Positions 6,084-6,721 of a DNA stretch of 6,721 bases are shown here, piece after piece. The stretch lies in NCBI GenBank assembly GCA_002298075.1, contig DBLW01000145.1, positions 1 through 6,721 on the forward strand, given 5' to 3'. The position numbers and the translations under genes were made by a program. Source of the DNA: Bacteroidales bacterium UBA714. GTDB lineage: Bacteria > Bacteroidota > Bacteroidia > Bacteroidales > UBA932. The notes under the pieces are model-generated. The model was not told the DNA's origin and did no database searches. It saw nothing but the letters and a program-made list of their open reading frames with translations. The number at the start of each line of letters is the position of its first letter. The first letter of the stretch is position 1.

Positions 6084-6187
6084 CAATTGCGAGACGGCTG
6101 TTTCGGAAATGTACGTTTCGTAACTACATCACTCAATGAGATACTTGAACTCTCAAAGAAAAGTGCTCAATTTACGGCAGTTACAGG

Positions 6188-6721
6188 ATGAATAATATTC
6201 TATTTATTTCAAGAAGAATCATATACATGCTATTGCCACTTGCAATATTATCCTGCTGCGGACGTAGTGGAACAAGTGGAGGAAATGTGCAAAAGCATCA
6301 GTCGCAGGAGAGAGCCAAGGAATATGTTATTACGGATACCACAAATGCCGGACTTATCATATACACTCCAACGTATTCCCGTATTGCTCTTGAATGCGGA
6401 ACAATGCCGGAACAGGCAAATGAAAGTATCATTTTTTGCTGCTCTGCCGCATTCACAGGAGAGTTGCGCAAAGAGTTCAGCCATTCGAACATCGCAGGTC
6501 ATCATGTTTCGGGAGGAAAATTACATAAAGGATTCAGGTGCAAGCCAAATACGGGAGCTTTTGTGTGGTATAGCGGTCAATGGAAATTTATGCTGAACGA
6601 ATACGCCGACGAAATGATGGCAGCTGCAGATTCCTCGGGAATGGGCTTTGCCCAAAACATCATCATTCATAATGGGATAACCCAACCTCATTTTCGGAAG
6701 AATTCATTTCAATATAGAGCT
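6188..6721 (+). CDS. Putative lipoprotein of unknown function, 3' end outside the window
   Basis: An uninterrupted frame of 178 codons runs from the ATG at 6188 to the window end. The N-terminus is a lipoprotein signal: basic residues R9-R10, a hydrophobic stretch IIYMLLPLAI (11-20) and the lipobox ILSC with C23 as the lipidated cysteine, followed by a Gly/Ser-rich linker (25-32). This predicts export and membrane anchoring by signal peptidase II. The mature part has blocks that look conserved: CCSAAFTGE (84-92), NIAGHHVSGGKLHKGF (101-116), NTGAFVWYSGQWKF (121-134) and GMGFAQNIIIHNG (151-163). The pattern of a buried strand, then a G-rich turn, then a strand ending in NG resembles phosphodiester-glycosidase (NAGPA-like, PF09992) proteins, but this is a weak guess. 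Lipoprotein nature is much surer than the enzyme class. A consensus promoter lies upstream; there is no Shine-Dalgarno. Confidence 0.75.
   Translation, partial: MNNILFISRRIIYMLLPLAILSCCGRSGTSGGNVQKHQSQERAKEYVITDTTNAGLIIYTPTYSRIALECGTMPEQANESIIFCCSAAFTGELRKEFSHSNIAGHHVSGGKLHKGFRCKPNTGAFVWYSGQWKFMLNEYADEMMAAADSSGMGFAQNIIIHNGITQPHFRKNSFQYRA

Larger units (their letters stand above)
5877..6187. other. Divergent intergenic region with two promoters
   Basis: About 310 bases separate the rpsF start (- strand) from the lipoprotein start (+ strand). The region contains the rpsF leader with a hairpin, the rpsF promoter, an A/T-rich spacer (5978-6052) with no recognised element, the lipoprotein promoter and an approximately 100-base lipoprotein leader. 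A 60-codon open frame (6009-6191, + strand) runs through the lipoprotein promoter and begins upstream of the expected transcript start, so it is not called a gene. A 19-codon frame in the leader (6136-6195) overlaps the lipoprotein start and could be an upstream ORF, with no support beyond its presence. Confidence 0.7.

Noticed and set aside
6009..6191. 60-codon open frame before the lipoprotein gene
   Set aside because: It contains the perfect lipoprotein promoter and starts upstream of the expected transcript start; no domain is recognised.
6240..6596. 118-codon + strand frame overlapping the lipoprotein gene
   Set aside because: It is in a different frame from the lipoprotein ORF, which has a clear signal peptide and lipobox and is open to the window end. 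The 118-codon frame lacks any such feature and is a shadow.

Overview
The window looks like a chromosomal, mostly housekeeping stretch from a member of the Bacteroidota, most likely order Bacteroidales. Three things support this. The gene order rpsF-rpsR-rplI follows itself directly, with no ssb or priA/priB between. The ParE-type topoisomerase B subunit has the N-terminal signature usual in that phylum. Three separate promoters fit the Bacteroidota sigma-ABfr consensus (TTTG or TTG, 19 bp, TAnnTTTG). Base composition is moderate and most starts have A-rich upstream regions rather than Shine-Dalgarno sequences. Species cannot be named from this sequence.

Layout. Positions 1-400 are non-coding. 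They hold a degenerate 13-bp tandem repeat (about 215-317) and the parE promoter (353-382), which sits so close to the start codon that the mRNA leader must be very short. On the + strand follow parE (401-2332), a 106-bp gap with a possible compound hairpin, a small PlsC-like acyltransferase (2439-2990) and, 10 bp later, an AMP-forming long-chain acyl-CoA ligase (3001-4710). The last two form a likely lipid operon: one activates fatty acids, the other transfers acyl chains to a (lyso)phospholipid-type acceptor.

A perfect 15-bp hairpin (4738-4772) separates this block from the convergent ribosomal-protein operon on the - strand, rpsF (5876-5538), rpsR (5520-5254), rplI (5238-4795). That operon starts from a textbook promoter at 5977-5947 and has a short leader beginning with a hairpin. 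rpsF has no Shine-Dalgarno sequence, while rpsR and rplI have strong ones. This contrast is notable because bS6, bS18 and bS21 cover the anti-Shine-Dalgarno in Bacteroidota ribosomes.

Divergently, a second textbook promoter (6053-6083) drives a lipoprotein-type ORF that begins at 6188 and runs off the window end. Its mature part is not a recognised family; a distant resemblance to phosphodiester-glycosidase (NAGPA-like) proteins is only a guess.

No mobile element, CRISPR array, tRNA, rRNA or defence system was seen. The items most worth follow-up are the Shine-Dalgarno and leader arrangement of the S6/S18 operon, the 13-bp repeat array and the uncharacterised lipoprotein.
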